A DNA stretch of 63,505 nt from an uncultured Flavobacteriaceae bacterium (GCA_947498845.1 CANMLX010000026.1:1-63505); one strand, 5' to 3'; positions 40,771 to 50,402 are shown, counted from the stretch's first letter. Program-made: numbers and translations. Notes: generated by a model from the sequence alone, not told the origin.

Positions 40771-41663
40771 TTTTTTAGGCTTTTTACATATGAGTTGCAC
40801 ATGTAAGATATGCGGTAAAATTGAAGTAATTTAATGGAAGGATATTTGCCTAAAAGATTTCTCCTTAGGATTTTTTTTGTTACAATGTATAAAAGAGAGG
40901 TGAAATAATTTAGCTTGTAACGTTTTAAAAATTGAAATAAGGATAATAAATCATTATTATGAGTGTTAATTTTATTAGCTTTATACAAATCGAGCAGTGT
41001 TTTAGCAGCTTGTTCTTTTTTTTCTAAGTATGTAATACTTTGTTCAATGCCTAAATGGTATACTTCGTTATCAATGTGTATGGGCGCAATATTGTTTTCT
41101 TTTAATAAGGCGCCGAAGTAATTATCTAATCCATAAACATTAGATAGCATTTTTGAATTTAATAGTATAAATAGCTCTTTTTTTATTAGCATATTACCAG
41201 AAATAATAACCTTGTAAGGTTTTTTATTTCTTAATGTAGCAGCTTTCTCTTCACATAGTTTGCCGTATTTCCAACGTAATAAACTATCTTGTTTTATTTG
41301 TGATGTGTTATAGGCATAACCGCCAAAGATGGCATTAAAGTTTGTGTCTAAGAAGTTTAAATACCTTGTTATAAAAGTATTGTTTTTTGGCATAACATCG
41401 GCATCCAAAAATAAAAGGTTGTTAAATTTTGCATTTAAAGCTAGGAGTTGTCTAACAGAGGTTCTGCCTATATTTGTTTTTAATTGTTTAAAGACACAAT
41501 GCTCTAATTGGTTTACAGTATAATTTTTTTTTCTTTGTTGTTTGGAATTATCATCGTATACTAGTATCTCGAAGTTAATCTTGGTTTGAGCTAATTGATG
41601 GCTAATTGCCTTTACCAAAGGGTATACATAATAGTTGTGATTAGGGATAAGTATAGATAGCAT
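40767..41663 (-). CDS. Glycosyltransferase family 2 (b)
   Basis: 298 residues, begins MLSILIPNHNYYVYPLVKAI; YDDNSKQQRKKN, NIGRTSVRQLLALNAKFNNLLFLDADVMP (metal motif DAD near residue 91) and GNMLIKKELF with GLDNYFGALLKE downstream. It is more distant from typical GT2 than its neighbour (no N-D-G-S nucleotide motif; YDDNS stands in its place). First gene of the reverse-strand pair. Confidence 0.85.
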   Translation of the reverse strand: MLSILIPNHNYYVYPLVKAISHQLAQTKINFEILVYDDNSKQQRKKNYTVNQLEHCVFKQLKTNIGRTSVRQLLALNAKFNNLLFLDADVMPKNNTFITRYLNFLDTNFNAIFGGYAYNTSQIKQDSLLRWKYGKLCEEKAATLRNKKPYKVIISGNMLIKKELFILLNSKMLSNVYGLDNYFGALLKENNIAPIHIDNEVYHLGIEQSITYLEKKEQAAKTLLDLYKANKINTHNNDLLSLFQFLKRYKLNYFTSLLYIVTKKILRRNLLGKYPSIKLLQFYRISYMCNSYVKSLKK

Positions 41664-41745
41664 TAATTATAACAAGTTTAGTAGTTTAAGGTGTGTCTTT
41701 ATCATTAAAATTTTAACTTGCAAAAAATACCCAAAAGTATTTTAA

Positions 41746-42564
41746 ATGGAAATTAGTAAGATATCAGATATAATTTATACAAACATAAATAATAAAAAAG
41801 AAGAACTCGCTAAGGCATTCAATATAACAAAAAATACTATAGGTTATTTGTATATTGATAATTTGTTGCCCTTAGATTTAGCAGAAAAGTGTTTTCAGGT
41901 ATTTCCTAAAAAGCAAGATATGCGCCGTTTAAAAAGCATTAGAGAGTACAAATATGTATCTGCTCAAATGGATAAACACAATCAATTATTAGAAAATGTA
42001 CTTTATGCATTTCAAGATGAGCGCATTATAAAATTAATTGGAGACATATCTGGTATAGAATCACTTTATGCAGATGAATCTTTGTATGCTGGAGGGTTAT
42101 CTTTAATGGCTAAAAATAATTTTTTAAATCCTCATTTAGATAATTCACATGATGCTAAGCGTAAAAGCTGGCGTGTTTTGAATTTACTCTATTATGTAAC
42201 TCCAAATTGGGATAGAGAGGATGGTGGTCACTTGGAGCTTTGGACAAATGGTCCAAAAAACGAACCTGTTTTAATAGAAAGTAAATTTAATAGGTTAGTT
42301 ATAATGGCTACTCATGATACATCTTGGCATTCAGTTAATAAAGTACTTACAGACAAAAATAGATGCTGTATTTCTAATTATTATTTTAGTGATACGCCTT
42401 TGAAAAAAAATGATGAATTCCATGTGACAAAATATAGGGGTAGACCAGAAGAGCAGTTTAAAAACCTTATTTTAGATTGTGATGCTAATTTAAGAATGTT
42501 TCTTAGAAAAATTTTTAAAAAAGGAATTCGAAAAAACCCTCATGTGTACAAGAAAAACAGTTAA
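41746..42564 (+). CDS. 2-oxoglutarate/Fe(II)-dependent oxygenase (prolyl-4-hydroxylase-like)
   Basis: 272 residues. The Fe(II) triad is His130-x-Asp132 in NPHLDNSH and His195 in SWHSVNKV, with Arg206 eleven residues on as the 2-oxoglutarate ligand; YYVTPNWDREDGGHLELW and FNRLVIMATHDTSWHS are typical of the prolyl-4-hydroxylase-alpha-like family. Placed among glycan genes, so it may hydroxylate a sugar, lipid or protein part of the surface polymer; substrate unknown. Convergent with the methyltransferase gene; both stops lie within TTAA 42561-42564. Confidence 0.82.
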   Translation: MEISKISDIIYTNINNKKEELAKAFNITKNTIGYLYIDNLLPLDLAEKCFQVFPKKQDMRRLKSIREYKYVSAQMDKHNQLLENVLYAFQDERIIKLIGDISGIESLYADESLYAGGLSLMAKNNFLNPHLDNSHDAKRKSWRVLNLLYYVTPNWDREDGGHLELWTNGPKNEPVLIESKFNRLVIMATHDTSWHSVNKVLTDKNRCCISNYYFSDTPLKKNDEFHVTKYRGRPEEQFKNLILDCDANLRMFLRKIFKKGIRKNPHVYKKNS

Positions 42565-43301
42565 CTTTTTGTAACAACTAAAACGATTTCAGGTGAATCA
42601 AAACCAAATTTTGAATCCTTATGCTGTTTCTTAAATTGATGAACATTTACGTTAAAGTTGCATTGTATTAATCTGCTTTTTAAACCATCTATAGAATAAA
42701 TCCTAACATGATCATGCTGTCCAAAATGTTTTTCTCTTTCTTTGGGATTGGTTATAGCATAATTTTCATAAATGTCACCGCTTTTAAAAGGGGTTTGTAT
42801 ATACAGTTTTCCGTTGGGTTTTAAAACACGATAAAGCTCTTGCATAGCTTTAACATCATCTATAATGTGTTCTAAAATATGGTAGCAAATTATAGTGTCA
42901 AATGTTTCATTGGGTTGATCAACATTAGTAATATCAAACTTATAATCTGCTAAAAATTCATCTTCAAAGTCAGAACTATAGTATGCAATAGCGTTATTTT
43001 TTTTAAGTAATCTATAGATGCTTCTAGAAGGTGAAAAATGTAAAACATTACCTTTTAAGCTATTGCTTTCATGTAATAGCAGCCACAGCCTTCTAGTTCT
43101 AGATATGCTACCACAAAAAGGACAAAGTAAGTCTTTGTTCTGTAACCTAACAAAAGTTCTTAAGTTGTTATTACAAATATTACATTCACAACGTTTGCCT
43201 AAATAAAAAAAGCCATAAATAGTTCTAAAAAACAATTCATTGTTAAATAAGAAGCGTTTTGGAATAAGGGTTTTAATACTTTTTTTTAGAAAATTATACA
43301 T
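42561..43301 (-). CDS. SAM-dependent methyltransferase with N-terminal zinc ribbon
   Basis: 246 residues. A zinc ribbon, C40-xx-C43 and C60-xx-C63 (CECNIC and LLCPFCGS), precedes a class I methyltransferase domain with FDTIICYHILEHIIDDVKAM (acidic loop and post-motif II) and LKPNGKLYIQTPF; the SAM loop is degenerate (VLHFSPSRSIYRLL). This pattern is found in methyltransferases of polysaccharide loci in Bacteroidetes. Probably methylates a sugar of the surface glycan. Reverse strand, single gene, shares TTAA with the 2OG oxygenase gene. Confidence 0.8.
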   Translation of the reverse strand: MYNFLKKSIKTLIPKRFLFNNELFFRTIYGFFYLGKRCECNICNNNLRTFVRLQNKDLLCPFCGSISRTRRLWLLLHESNSLKGNVLHFSPSRSIYRLLKKNNAIAYYSSDFEDEFLADYKFDITNVDQPNETFDTIICYHILEHIIDDVKAMQELYRVLKPNGKLYIQTPFKSGDIYENYAITNPKEREKHFGQHDHVRIYSIDGLKSRLIQCNFNVNVHQFKKQHKDSKFGFDSPEIVLVVTKS

Positions 43302-43400
43302 ATTATTTACTTACATCGTAGTAGTTATGGCTATCTATAAACTCTCCCAAAAATATTACTTTTCCTTTTACAATTAGCTTTACTTAAAGTAAATTTTAAT

Positions 43401-43443
43401 TTTTAGGGTTTTGCCTTATACATTGTAAGGCAAAACCCTAAAA
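43401..43443. repeat. Perfect 18-bp inverted repeat between divergent genes
   Basis: TTTTAGGGTTTTGCCTTA (43401-43418) and TAAGGCAAAACCCTAAAA (43426-43443) are exact reverse complements with a 7-base spacer. It could be an operator, a leader hairpin of the 43542 gene, or a factor-independent terminator without a strong T-run. It marks the right end of the polysaccharide locus. Confidence 0.85.
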
Positions 43444-43541
43444 TTTCTTTTTAAAATAGTATTATCTTGTTATAGTTTCAACCAATAAATGTTTTTGAAG
43501 TCAACTTTCAATTTTATTAACCAATTAAACTTTTAATTATT

Positions 43542-44504
43542 ATGAAAAAATTATTCTTATTAGGTGTTCTAGCAACATCATTATCTTATGCTCAAGTCAC
43601 AGATCAAAATGGCGTTTCTGCTGATGGGTCTGGAAACACAAACTTAACTGGTAATATAGGTGTTGGTATAACGCCTTCTTCTAGTTCTCCGTATAAACTG
43701 GATGTTAATGGGCAAGGTCGGTATTCAGGAAATTTGTTAATTGGTGAACCTAATGGTGCCAGAACAGAGATTAATACCAATCTAAACCACAAAATATATA
43801 ATGCCGCAGGTAAGAAGACAATTGATATAGATGGTAATTTTCAGGGCGGAGGATATTTAGGCGTTTATAGAGGCGATAATCAATCGAGTACAGTCGCTAT
43901 GCACTCTCGTTTAGATCTTAATATGCAATATTTAAGAGTAGAGAAATTTACCCTAGATGGTTCTTACCAAGAAGGAGCTAAATTGATCAGTATTTTGGAT
44001 TCGGGAGATTCGGAGGCTTTAACAGGATTACAAATAAATACAACCAATGCAGCTGTGGTTATTGGAGACCGTATTGAGTACGAAAAAAATAAAGGATTTG
44101 GTTTAGTTAATAGATTTAAAACTAAGTTGGAAAACGATGTATATCTTGAAACAGGTAATTTAGGTATAGGTACATACTCCTTTATAGATAATGGAACTAC
44201 GTATAAATTATCTGTAAATGGCGCTGTAAGAGCGCATAGTGTGAAGGTGTATACAGATTGGGCAGATTATGTGTTTGAACCAGATTATAAGTTGCCTAGT
44301 CTGGCAGAGGTAGAAAATTTTATTATACAAAATGGACATTTAAAAGACATTCCAAGTGCTAATGAAGTGGAAGAAAAAGGTATTGAACTAGGAGAAATGA
44401 ATAAGTTACTGTTACAAAAAATTGAAGAGCTAACCTTGTATACTATTGAGCTTAAAAAAGAACTAGATATACTAAAAATGAAAATTGATAAAAATGAAAA
44501 CTAA
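43542..44504 (+). CDS. Exported tail-fibre-like protein with C-terminal intramolecular-chaperone-like end
   Basis: 320 residues with signal peptide MKKLFLLGVLATSLSYAQ. The middle is Gly/Asn-rich beta repeats (NTNLTGNIGVGITP, KLDVNGQGRYSGNLLIG, NLGIGTYSF..KLSVNGAVRAHSVKV), the style of trimeric tail-fibre proteins. The end, DYVFEPDYKLPSLAEVENFI then a coiled-coil (MNKLLLQKIEELTLYTIELKKEL), resembles tail-fibre/S74-like chaperone ends seen in many Bacteroidetes surface proteins. Function unknown. The protease start overlaps its end by 11 bases, so the two genes are coupled. Confidence 0.72.
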   Translation: MKKLFLLGVLATSLSYAQVTDQNGVSADGSGNTNLTGNIGVGITPSSSSPYKLDVNGQGRYSGNLLIGEPNGARTEINTNLNHKIYNAAGKKTIDIDGNFQGGGYLGVYRGDNQSSTVAMHSRLDLNMQYLRVEKFTLDGSYQEGAKLISILDSGDSEALTGLQINTTNAAVVIGDRIEYEKNKGFGLVNRFKTKLENDVYLETGNLGIGTYSFIDNGTTYKLSVNGAVRAHSVKVYTDWADYVFEPDYKLPSLAEVENFIIQNGHLKDIPSANEVEEKGIELGEMNKLLLQKIEELTLYTIELKKELDILKMKIDKNEN

Positions 44505-46341
44505 AAACAAACTTTTATTGTTGTTATTTTTCTTAATTATTGATTTAGTTTATGCCCAAGAGCTTAAATCTTTTTTTATAGAGATACCCAATAAAGCAAA
44601 TATTCCAATTGTAACACATCACTTAAATGGTGTACGAAAATCTTATGCTAAAACAGCAAAGGCAGACTTGAATAAGCTCATAAATAAGTATAAAATTTAT
44701 AGCTGTAAACGCGTTTTTACTAAATCTAAAAAACAGTCTCTACAGCATATTTATTTAATAGAATGCGATAATTTAGACTTAATAGATGAATTAAAGGATA
44801 ATTTTAAGGCGTATTATCCAAGAATAGAGGTTTTAGATGTACAACCTTTAGGAATACCAGATGATTATGGCACAACAGGAGGTTTTATAAGTGAACAAAG
44901 TGAGTTGGATTACATAAGAGCTCCTGAGGCTTGGGATATAACAACGGGTTCAAAAGATGTCATTATAGGGGTTGCAGATACACATTTTCAGCCAAATCAT
45001 GAGGACTTATTAGGAACTTTAAGTATTGAGGTTAATGTTTCTTCAAATAATGTAAATGACTCGAAGCACCATGGGAGTAGAGTAGCTTCTGTTGCAGGGG
45101 CTAATACTGATAATACAAAAGGAATATCTTCTATTGGTTATGATTCATATATTTATGCAGGTGTCGGAACCTATGCCTCAGTTTTAGATAACTTATCATT
45201 ACTTGATGGTGTTAAAGTTCTTAATGCTAGTTGGGGTACTAGTTCTTCAAATCCTCCAACAATAACTCCTGATGTTTATGATGAAATTGTCAATGATAGA
45301 GGTGTTGTTGTTATTGCCGCTGCTGGAAATGGGAATAGGAATGGTAGTGGGGATCCAAATAGATATTTTATGCCTGCTTCTTATAAGGATGTAATTTCAG
45401 TATCAAGTATTGGGCACACAAATAAAACATGGAATTTTTACGGAACTTCAGAGGTTTTTACTGACCATCATGAGTTTTTAACTAATGGAGAAATAAGAAG
45501 TCATCAACATAATGATTCTATTGATATTGTCGCTCCAGGGTATGCTTTGTTATCAGTTTCTCCTCAAGATGGATTAGATAGATATGCAATAAGTGGACAA
45601 ACAGGGACGTCTTATTCAGCCCCAATAGTAGCTGGTACTGTTGCCTTAATGTTCGATGTAAACTATTGTATAGACCCTAAAGAGGTAGAAACTATTTTAA
45701 AACTCACAGCAGTAAAAATAGATACGTTACCTCAGAATATACAATACTTTGGTAAGTTAGGTGCAGGTAAGCTAGATGCTTATGAGGCCGTGAAAATGGC
45801 AAAAGATATGGCAGAGCCTTTTGGCACTGTAGAGGTTAAAAATAGAATTTTATACCGTCCATGGTTTTATAAATTAGTAACAGCACCTTATGAAATTAAA
45901 ATGACAAACAATGATGTGTCTGGTGGGGCAAAATTAAAGTTTAGAGCCAGAAATAATGTAGAAATTTTAAGTGGTGATTATAAACCTAGTTCAGGAGGAT
46001 ATATAGATTTACAGATAGATGAAACCTTGGCTTTGGATTGTGATCCGCCACCAACAAATACAGCTAAAGTATCAAGAGGTAAACAATATAAGTCCTTTGA
46101 TGGTCATAAAGGTTTAACAATTTTTCCTAATCCAACCCATAGCTTTTTAAATGTAACAAATAGAACTAATTTAAAAGCGATTTCTATTGCAGATATAACA
46201 GGAAAAGTGGTTTACATGAGTAAAGTTATAGAGGCTAAAACGTTTAAATTAGACATGTCTAAGTTTAATACAGGGGTATATTTTATAACTATTAAAGTTG
46301 AAACAGGTGAACATATAACTAAGAAGATAATTAAGAAGTAA
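44494..46341 (+). CDS. Subtilisin-like serine protease (S8) with T9SS C-terminal domain
   Basis: 615 residues from ATG 44494 (signal peptide LLLLLFFLIIDLVYA); an in-frame TTG three codons earlier is rejected. Catalytic triad: Asp162 in IIGVADT, His193 in KHHGSRVASVAG, Ser373 in QTGTSYSAPIVAG; the oxyanion Asn is in AAAGNGN. A 130-residue prodomain precedes. The last ~75 residues, FPNPTHSFLNV ... FNTGVYFITIKVETGEHITKKIIKK, are a type A T9SS sorting domain. So the protein is expected to be exported and attached or released at the cell surface. Its coding end is followed by a bidirectional terminator. Confidence 0.92.
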   Translation: MKTKNKLLLLLFFLIIDLVYAQELKSFFIEIPNKANIPIVTHHLNGVRKSYAKTAKADLNKLINKYKIYSCKRVFTKSKKQSLQHIYLIECDNLDLIDELKDNFKAYYPRIEVLDVQPLGIPDDYGTTGGFISEQSELDYIRAPEAWDITTGSKDVIIGVADTHFQPNHEDLLGTLSIEVNVSSNNVNDSKHHGSRVASVAGANTDNTKGISSIGYDSYIYAGVGTYASVLDNLSLLDGVKVLNASWGTSSSNPPTITPDVYDEIVNDRGVVVIAAAGNGNRNGSGDPNRYFMPASYKDVISVSSIGHTNKTWNFYGTSEVFTDHHEFLTNGEIRSHQHNDSIDIVAPGYALLSVSPQDGLDRYAISGQTGTSYSAPIVAGTVALMFDVNYCIDPKEVETILKLTAVKIDTLPQNIQYFGKLGAGKLDAYEAVKMAKDMAEPFGTVEVKNRILYRPWFYKLVTAPYEIKMTNNDVSGGAKLKFRARNNVEILSGDYKPSSGGYIDLQIDETLALDCDPPPTNTAKVSRGKQYKSFDGHKGLTIFPNPTHSFLNVTNRTNLKAISIADITGKVVYMSKVIEAKTFKLDMSKFNTGVYFITIKVETGEHITKKIIKK

Positions 46342-46349
46342 AAAGAATT

Positions 46350-46378
46350 AACTACCCAATTTTTTTGGGTAGTTTTAA
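46350..46378. terminator. Bidirectional intrinsic terminator between S8 protease and ftsE
   Basis: AACTACCCAA (46350-46359), TTTTT spacer, TTGGGTAGTT (46365-46374), then TTAATTTTTT. The right arm ends at the base before the ftsE stop codon. Serves converging genes. Confidence 0.85.
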
Positions 46379-47058
46379 TTTTTTCGCTGCACCACCTCAA
46401 AAACCTTATTCTCATCACATTTTAAGGTCTTGCTTGGGTATTTTAAAAGTAAGGCATAATCGTGAGTTGCCATAAGAATGGTGTTGCCATTTTTGTTAAT
46501 TTCATTAAGCACTTCCATAACCTCGAGACTTGTTTGTGGATCTAGATTCCCGGTAGGTTCATCGGCTAAAATAAGTTCTGGGTTGTTAAGTAATGCTCTG
46601 GCAATAGCTACGCGCTGTTGTTCCCCACCAGACAATTCGTGAGGGAACTTAAACCCTTTGGTTTTCATGTCAACTTTAGTAAGTACTTCTTCTACACGCG
46701 TATCCATTTTGGTTTTGTCTTTCCAACCAGTAGCTTTTAAAACAAACAACAAATTATCGTTAATAGTTCTGTCAATCAATAATTTAAAATCTTGGAAAAC
46801 AACCCCTAATTTGCGTCTTAGAAAAGGGATGTCTTTCTCTTGTAGTGATTTTAAGTTATAATCAACAATATGACCTTCGCCTTTAGTTAATGGTAAATCA
46901 CCATAAAGCGTTTTCATAAAACTACTTTTACCAGTACCAGTTTTACCAATAAGATAGACAAACTCCCCTTTGTTAATTTCAACATTAACATTGGATAGTA
47001 TTAAATTCTCACCCTGATATATAGAGGCGTCTTTAAGTTGTAAAATTGGTTTGGACAT
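46375..47058 (-). CDS. ftsE: FtsE-like ABC transporter ATPase
   Basis: 227 residues. Walker A GKTGTGKSS (38-46), Q-loop VVFQDFKLL, signature LSGGEQQR, Walker B LILADEPTG, H-loop ATHDY. FtsE with FtsX regulates peptidoglycan hydrolases at the division site; the opening LKDASIYQGENLILSNVNVEINKGEF is the FtsE/LolD type. No ftsX is next to it, as is usual in flavobacteria where ftsE and ftsX are often separated. Monocistronic; T9SS protease convergent. Confidence 0.85.
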   Translation of the reverse strand: MSKPILQLKDASIYQGENLILSNVNVEINKGEFVYLIGKTGTGKSSFMKTLYGDLPLTKGEGHIVDYNLKSLQEKDIPFLRRKLGVVFQDFKLLIDRTINDNLLFVLKATGWKDKTKMDTRVEEVLTKVDMKTKGFKFPHELSGGEQQRVAIARALLNNPELILADEPTGNLDPQTSLEVMEVLNEINKNGNTILMATHDYALLLKYPSKTLKCDENKVFEVVQRKN

Positions 47059-47180
47059 GCAATAGGTTTAAAGTTACAAGTTTAAAGTTAAAAGTTTAAC
47101 ATAGCAAACTATGGTTAAGAATTTTTATTAGTGAAACTCTATTTTGAAAAATTGTATAGCAATGAATTCAAAATAGTAAG

Positions 47181-47211
47181 TTGAACTAATCCCGCTTTTT
47201 TAGCGGGATCT
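47181..47211. repeat. REP-like hairpin matching the unit at 8955
   Basis: TTGAACTAATCCCGCT / AGCGGGATCTC: stem 47189-47196 with 47202-47209. It shares TTGAAC-(A/T)AATCCCG and CGGGATCTC with the unit at 8957-8985; only the spacer differs. Confidence 0.75.
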
Positions 47212-47350
47212 CAGGTTTAATACTTTGATTTTTGAAATGTTTTTAGAGTTAAGAACTTGCTTAGGTGTTTTTTATTGTTACGATAACATATTTAATTAAT
47301 CCATTTATAATTCTAGCACGATTGTTGCGTTATAGGTCTAAATATTAAAT

Positions 47351-47358
47351 TATATTTG
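47351..47358 (+). promoter_or_regulatory. -7 box of the TPR-barrel pair (TATATTTG)
   Basis: Perfect TAnnTTTG match ending 26 bases before ATG 47385. Confidence 0.6.
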
Positions 47359-47384
47359 ATCATCAAACAAAAAACAAATACTAA

Positions 47385-50300
47385 ATGAATCTTAAAAATA
47401 GTATTTCAATTATCGTTGGTTTTTGCTTTACAATTCAAGTGATAGCACAACAATCAGCAGTGTATACAAACGATTTAGTAGATTACCAAAAAGCATTAAC
47501 ACTATATAATAATCAACAATATATAGCAGCGCAGTCTCTATTTTCGCAAATAAAGAAATCTGCGAAAAAAGAAAGTTTAAAGTCAGAATGCACCTATTAC
47601 GTAGCCAATTGCGCCGTACGATTAAATCAACAAAATGCAGATCAGTTAGTGAGTGATTTTGTAGAAGAATACCCTACAAGTACAAAACGCAACACAGCAT
47701 TTGTAGATGTGGCAGATTATTATTTTACTAACGGAAAATATGCCCACGCAAGAAAATGGTATAGTAAAGTAGATGAAAATGCTTTGGCAGGAAAAGAGAA
47801 GCAGAAATTTTACTTCAACAATGGCTATACAGCATTTGTGACCAAGCAGCGTAAAGATGCCAAAAAGTATTTAAGTAAGGTAGAGAATTCACCTAAATAT
47901 GGATCGCAAGCCAAATATTATATAGGGTTTATGGCTTATGAAGGAGATGATTACAATAAAGCAAATACCTATTTTGATCAGGTAAGTGATCAAGAAGAAT
48001 ACAAAGAAAAGTTATCTTATTATAAGGCAGATCTAAATTTTAAGTTAGGAAATTTTGAAAAAGCCATAACGTTGGCTAAAGCTAAGATAGATACCAGTGA
48101 TGATAATGAGATTTCGGAGCTTTCAAAAATTATAGGAGAAAGTTATTTTAACTTAGAAAAATATGCCGAGGCAATCCCTTATCTAAAAGATTACAGAGGA
48201 AAAAGAGGCAAATGGAATAATACCGATTTTTATCAACTAGGTTACGCCTATTACAAGCAAAAAGATTACGAAAGTGCCATTTCAGAATTTAATAAGATTA
48301 TAGGAGGTGATACAAGCGTATCACAAAATGCCTATTATCATTTAGGAGAAAGTTATATCAACCTTGGTAAAAAACAAGAAGCATTGAATGCCTTTAGAAA
48401 TGCATCTCAAATGGCTTATGATCTAAAAATACAAGAAGATGCCTGGTTAAATTACGCTAAGATTAGTTACGACATAGGGAATCCATATCAATCTGTACCA
48501 CAGGTGTTAGCAGGGTATTTAGAAAAATATCCCAAAACAAGTTACAGAGAAGAAATAGAAACACTGTTAATAGACTCTTATATCACATCAAAAAACTACA
48601 AAGAAGCCTTAAAACTATTAGAAAGTAAAAAAAGCTTTGAAAATAAGTTAGCTTACCAAAAAGTAACTTTTTACAGAGGTTTAGAATTATATGATGAAGG
48701 TGATTTTAACGAAGCAAAACAACTTTTTAATAAATCGTTAAAAGAACAACAAGATCAAAAATTTACAGCAAGAGCAACGTTTTGGAAAGCCGAAACAGAT
48801 TATAATTTAACAAATTACGATGAAGCTTTGATAGGTTTTAAGCAGTTTATACAACAAGCTTCAGGAATGACACTTCCAGAACAAAATAATGTAGATTATA
48901 ATTTGGCATATACGTATTTTAAATTGAAAAATTATAATAAAGCATCGGAGTATTTTAGTCAAGCCATAGTAAATAATAAAGAAGATAAAGTAAGGTTAAA
49001 CGATGCCTATTTGCGTTTAGGAGATGTTTATTTTGTATCCAGTAAATACAATAAGGCTATAGAAGCATACAATAAAGCCATAACACTAAATAATGTAGAT
49101 ACAGACTATCCCTATTTTCAAAAAGCAATAAGTACAGGGTATTCAGGAAATCCATCAAAGAAAATAAAGGAATTAGAAACTTTTATTTCCAAATACCCAA
49201 AATCAAAATTGCGTGATGATGCTATGTACGAGTTAGGGAATTCTTATGTGAAATCAAACAGAGTAGAGGATGCTATGGACATGTACGATCGTTTGAGTTC
49301 GGAATACAGAATGAGTTCTTTTGTACCAAAAGCATTATTACGTCAAGGTCTGGTAAGTTATAATGCCAGTAAAAACGAAGCAGCACTAAGCAAGTTTAAA
49401 AAGATAGCCAAGGATTACCCAGGAACACCAGAAGCGACGCAGGCAGTGTCTACAGCACGATTAATTTATATCGATTTAGGTCGTGTAGACGAATATGCAT
49501 CTTGGGTAAGAACTCTGGATTATGTAGAAGTAACCGATGCCGATTTGGATAATACCACCTATGAGTCGGCAGAAAAACAATATTTAGAGGGCAATACAAA
49601 CGCAGCCATAAAGCAATTTAATGGCTATTTAAATAGTTTTCCAAGAGGATTACACCAATTACAAGCACATTTTTACTTAGCACAATTGTATTACAAAAAA
49701 GATGTAATGGCAAATGCCGCACCACACTATAAACATGTAGTAGAAGCGCCACAGAGTGAATTTACAGAAGAAGCATTGTTTAAATTATCACAATATCATC
49801 TGGAAAATAAGCGTTGGGAAAACGCCATGCCTTTATTAAAGCGTTTGGAAGAAGAAGCCAACTTTCCGCAAAACGTGATCTTTGCTCAATCCAATTTAAT
49901 GAAAGCTAATTACCAATTAGATGACTATGATAAGGCGGTAGCTTACGCAGAAAAAGTGCTAGCTAGTTCTAAAATTGATAACAAAATAAAGAGTGACGCG
50001 CAAATAATTATAGCAAGATCTGCCATAAAAACAGGAGATGAAGCAAAAGCTAAAACAGCTTATAAAAAAGTTGAAAAAATAGCTAAAGGAGAAACAGCTG
50101 CTGAAGCCTTGTATTACGATGCCTATTTTAAGCATAAGGAAGGTAATTATGAGGCCTCAAATACAGCAACACAAAAATTAGCTAAAGATTATTCAAGTTA
50201 CAAGTATTATGGTGCTAAAGGTTTAGTAGTCATGGCAAAGAATTTTTATGCACTAAAAGATGCTTACCAAGCTACATACATATTAGAGAGTGTTATAAAG

Positions 50301-50402
50301 AACTTTAAGCAATTTAGTGATGTAGTAGAACAAGCACAAAAAGAACTAAGTAAGATTAAGCGTGAAGAAGCAAAAACCAATGCGTCTATTCAACCAGAAT
50401 AA
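47385..50402 (+). CDS. Large exported TPR-repeat protein
   Basis: 1005 residues with a signal peptide (SISIIVGFCFTIQVIA, about 6-21). The mature protein is almost all tetratricopeptide repeats, for example YQKALTLYNNQQYIAAQSLFSQIKK, DFYQLGYAYYKQKDYESAISEFNKII, AYLRLGDVYFVSSKYNKAIEAYNKAI; about twenty-five units. No catalytic domain. The periplasmic TPR array should be a scaffold, with the barrel gene 91 bp downstream as the probable partner. I know similar TPR/barrel pairs in other flavobacteria but no function. Confidence 0.85.
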   Translation: MNLKNSISIIVGFCFTIQVIAQQSAVYTNDLVDYQKALTLYNNQQYIAAQSLFSQIKKSAKKESLKSECTYYVANCAVRLNQQNADQLVSDFVEEYPTSTKRNTAFVDVADYYFTNGKYAHARKWYSKVDENALAGKEKQKFYFNNGYTAFVTKQRKDAKKYLSKVENSPKYGSQAKYYIGFMAYEGDDYNKANTYFDQVSDQEEYKEKLSYYKADLNFKLGNFEKAITLAKAKIDTSDDNEISELSKIIGESYFNLEKYAEAIPYLKDYRGKRGKWNNTDFYQLGYAYYKQKDYESAISEFNKIIGGDTSVSQNAYYHLGESYINLGKKQEALNAFRNASQMAYDLKIQEDAWLNYAKISYDIGNPYQSVPQVLAGYLEKYPKTSYREEIETLLIDSYITSKNYKEALKLLESKKSFENKLAYQKVTFYRGLELYDEGDFNEAKQLFNKSLKEQQDQKFTARATFWKAETDYNLTNYDEALIGFKQFIQQASGMTLPEQNNVDYNLAYTYFKLKNYNKASEYFSQAIVNNKEDKVRLNDAYLRLGDVYFVSSKYNKAIEAYNKAITLNNVDTDYPYFQKAISTGYSGNPSKKIKELETFISKYPKSKLRDDAMYELGNSYVKSNRVEDAMDMYDRLSSEYRMSSFVPKALLRQGLVSYNASKNEAALSKFKKIAKDYPGTPEATQAVSTARLIYIDLGRVDEYASWVRTLDYVEVTDADLDNTTYESAEKQYLEGNTNAAIKQFNGYLNSFPRGLHQLQAHFYLAQLYYKKDVMANAAPHYKHVVEAPQSEFTEEALFKLSQYHLENKRWENAMPLLKRLEEEANFPQNVIFAQSNLMKANYQLDDYDKAVAYAEKVLASSKIDNKIKSDAQIIIARSAIKTGDEAKAKTAYKKVEKIAKGETAAEALYYDAYFKHKEGNYEASNTATQKLAKDYSSYKYYGAKGLVVMAKNFYALKDAYQATYILESVIKNFKQFSDVVEQAQKELSKIKREEAKTNASIQPE

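Larger units (their letters stand above)
47059..47384. other. Intergenic region with a REP-like hairpin and a TPR-gene promoter
   Basis: No gene seen between divergent ftsE and the TPR gene. 47080-47110 is a short direct-repeat-like AAGTTTAAAGTTA patch, 47181-47211 the REP-like hairpin, and 47351-47358 the -7 box. Confidence 0.55.

Noticed and set aside
34558..43301. Complete horizontally acquired genomic island
   Set aside because: The locus is AT-rich and strain-variable in type, but no integrase, tRNA or direct repeats mark its ends, so I do not call island borders.
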